The notes under the pieces are model-generated. The model worked only from the letters and a program-made list of their open reading frames with translations. It was not told the origin of the DNA and did not search any database. The position numbers were made by a program, and so were the translations under genes. A stretch of DNA of 64,000 nt, taken from contig VZSR01000520.1 in the NCBI GenBank assembly GCA_013398615.1, forward strand, positions 23,166,551 through 23,230,550, read 5' to 3'. The stretch is from Brachypodius melanocephalos (lineage: Eukaryota; Chordata; Aves; Passeriformes; Pycnonotidae). Below, in pieces: positions 62,501-64,000 of this stretch. Positions within the stretch are counted from its first letter, which is position 1; each line of letters begins with the position of its first letter.

Positions 62501-64000
62501 TTCTGTCTGATTTAACACCAAAACCGTCGGTCACATGCACATCAGGGCATTGCAAAGGGTTGTCCTTTGCTACATCCTACATTGATTCCTCTCCTGACAG
62601 CTGGCAGCCACTCAGAAGATGGCTGGTGGCAACCAGGACTTAGACCCTGCAAATCAATCTTTCTGGAAAAAAAGGCAGAGCTGAGCTGATTTATGCAAGG
62701 CAAGAGTATCTGCATTCAGTGTCTAGGGTTAAGTAGAGACTAATGATCCTGCGCTCCAGACCATCCATCACTTGGAGCCCTCTGCTCTCCAGGGTGTCAG
62801 CACCCCTGAGGGATGCGATTCACGCCCTAGTAACCAGCTGCAACAATGTCAGAATGCAACAAATACAAAAGAATGTCTGGAAAACTGTGAGTTTTAGGCC
62901 CTTATGCTTCACTGCTGTGGTCACAGGCCACAAAGGAGGCAGGAAAGGCAATATCAAGCAAGGGTTTGTTACTAAAATAAGGAGTTATGGGGCCGCTTGT
63001 GCGCTGTGGAGCACTTCCATCAGCACTAAAAGGCTTTCCAAGAACGGTACGACCTAATCCAAATCACTTTCCTCCAAAACTGGCACATTGTTCAGAGCAC
63101 ATACCCAAACCCGACAGACTTCAGGGCTACCTCGACAGTAACTGGAGTAGATCTGGTGACAGAGTACTCTGGAGATCCCGCCAGAAAAAAAAAAAAACAA
63201 ACTCACAGCTGAAGATCAGAAAGGGCTTTGGCTTGGGTTTAGCCCCTGGAACTCTGAAAACTGTAATTTTAATTTTTCCTCTCCCTCAGTCCCATTGGTC
63301 TTAGATTGCTAATAAATTCCTCTTACGCAAAAAGAACAATTAACTCTATTAAATACATTATGTAAATAGTTTGATGAAAGATGTAATCGCAGTAAAATGT
63401 AACATATAACTAACAATATCATAGCATATCCCAGACTGATCTCATGAAAACTCAAACAAATATACCTTTGATTGTCTTGCACAAACAATGCAACCTGATA
63501 AAATATGGTCTTGGTAACGTTTTTATATTTATTTCAATATAATCACTTTCAAATAGGAACCTCTTTGGAAGAGTGTGGCTCTTTGTTATTTTGGCTGACA
63601 CCATGAAATCTGGTGAGGATGGCACTAGTTGAAAAGGAGCTGGAAGGTCAAAGGTAAAGCTGATTTATCACAGCTGGATTGTGTATTTGTGATGCAGATG
63701 TCATCTTTCTACTTAGTAAAGACTTACTCCTGCGTGCCTCTCCCTCTCCTCCTCATCCAAGCAAACTGCTGTGCCATCTCTGCCAATACCTGAGCAGTTT
63801 CCAGCAGAGCTCTCATGCAGGTAAAGACCACCAGAGGTGCATTCCAGTTAGTGGAGCAGCCACCCTGAGAAGTGAGGAACATGGTTTTCACGGGTTTATA
63901 GCAAGACTTTTGCAAGGATCTGAAGAGCAATGGATGTGTTATCACATTAGGACATACAGCACAGATTGGTCATTTTTCCTTGTTCATGATGTTACACCTT
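59561..64000. other. Distal intergenic region to window end
   Basis: 4.4 kb with no supported gene. An A/T trinucleotide-like stretch lies at 61697-61738. Frames at 62743-63304 (+) and 63724-63945 (-) are open for 70-105 codons, but I recognise no family in them. In mammals COCH comes next; none of its LCCL or vWA exons is visible here, so COCH, if syntenic, must lie beyond the window. Confidence 0.5.
61697..61738. repeat. ATT/AAT-rich low-complexity repeat
   Basis: An imperfect run of ATT, TAA and AAT units of about 40 bases, likely length-variable. Confidence 0.7.

Noticed and set aside
62743..63304. Two overlapping plus-strand frames of about 105 codons
   Set aside because: Basic, low-similarity translations without a recognised family; left as unassigned intergenic sequence.
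1..64000. tRNA, rRNA, CRISPR arrays, operons, phage or bacterial systems
   Set aside because: The window is vertebrate nuclear DNA. I saw no tRNA box A/B pair with a cloverleaf, no regularly spaced repeats, and no bacterial gene organisation.

Overview
This window is vertebrate nuclear DNA, almost certainly from a bird and probably a songbird. It is AT-rich with one compact CpG island, has long GT-AG introns, and carries several CR1 LINE fragments, the dominant retroposon of birds and reptiles. It also holds one clean solo LTR that resembles passerine ERVL-type LTRs as I remember them. There is no sign of bacterial, plasmid or phage organisation.

The window contains one protein-coding gene, and it is complete: SCFD1 (SLY1), the Sec1/Munc18-family regulator of ER-Golgi SNARE assembly. 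It lies on the + strand. The start codon is at 617 inside a CpG-island promoter (about 470-1075), and 25 coding exons run to a stop at 47324-47326. The exons join without a frameshift into a 632-residue protein, and all 24 introns are GT-AG. A polyadenylation signal follows at 47498. The human protein, as remembered, is about 642 residues; the difference lies in an alanine-rich N-terminal stretch that is missing here.

Layout: 1-470 is 5' flank; 470-1075 is promoter, exon 1 and the start of intron 1. Intron 1 (648-4930) holds a minus-strand CR1 copy interrupted by a plus-strand CR1 copy, and a decayed CR1 reverse-transcriptase fragment. Exons 2-25 lie between 4931 and 47326. Introns 4 and 13 hold short CR1 fragments, and intron 11 holds the solo LTR (19577-20182) flanked by the 5-bp duplication TAAGG. 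The 16.5 kb after the gene is intergenic: one more CR1 copy (59148-59560), a CR1-like tail near 58450, simple repeats, and short open frames that I could not link to any family. In mammals COCH follows SCFD1, but I saw no COCH exon here.

I found no undescribed multi-gene system. The points most worth a second look are an in-frame upstream ATG that could extend SLY1 by 48 residues, a YY1-type motif overlapping the start codon, the nested CR1 pair, and the solo LTR 279 bp upstream of exon 12.
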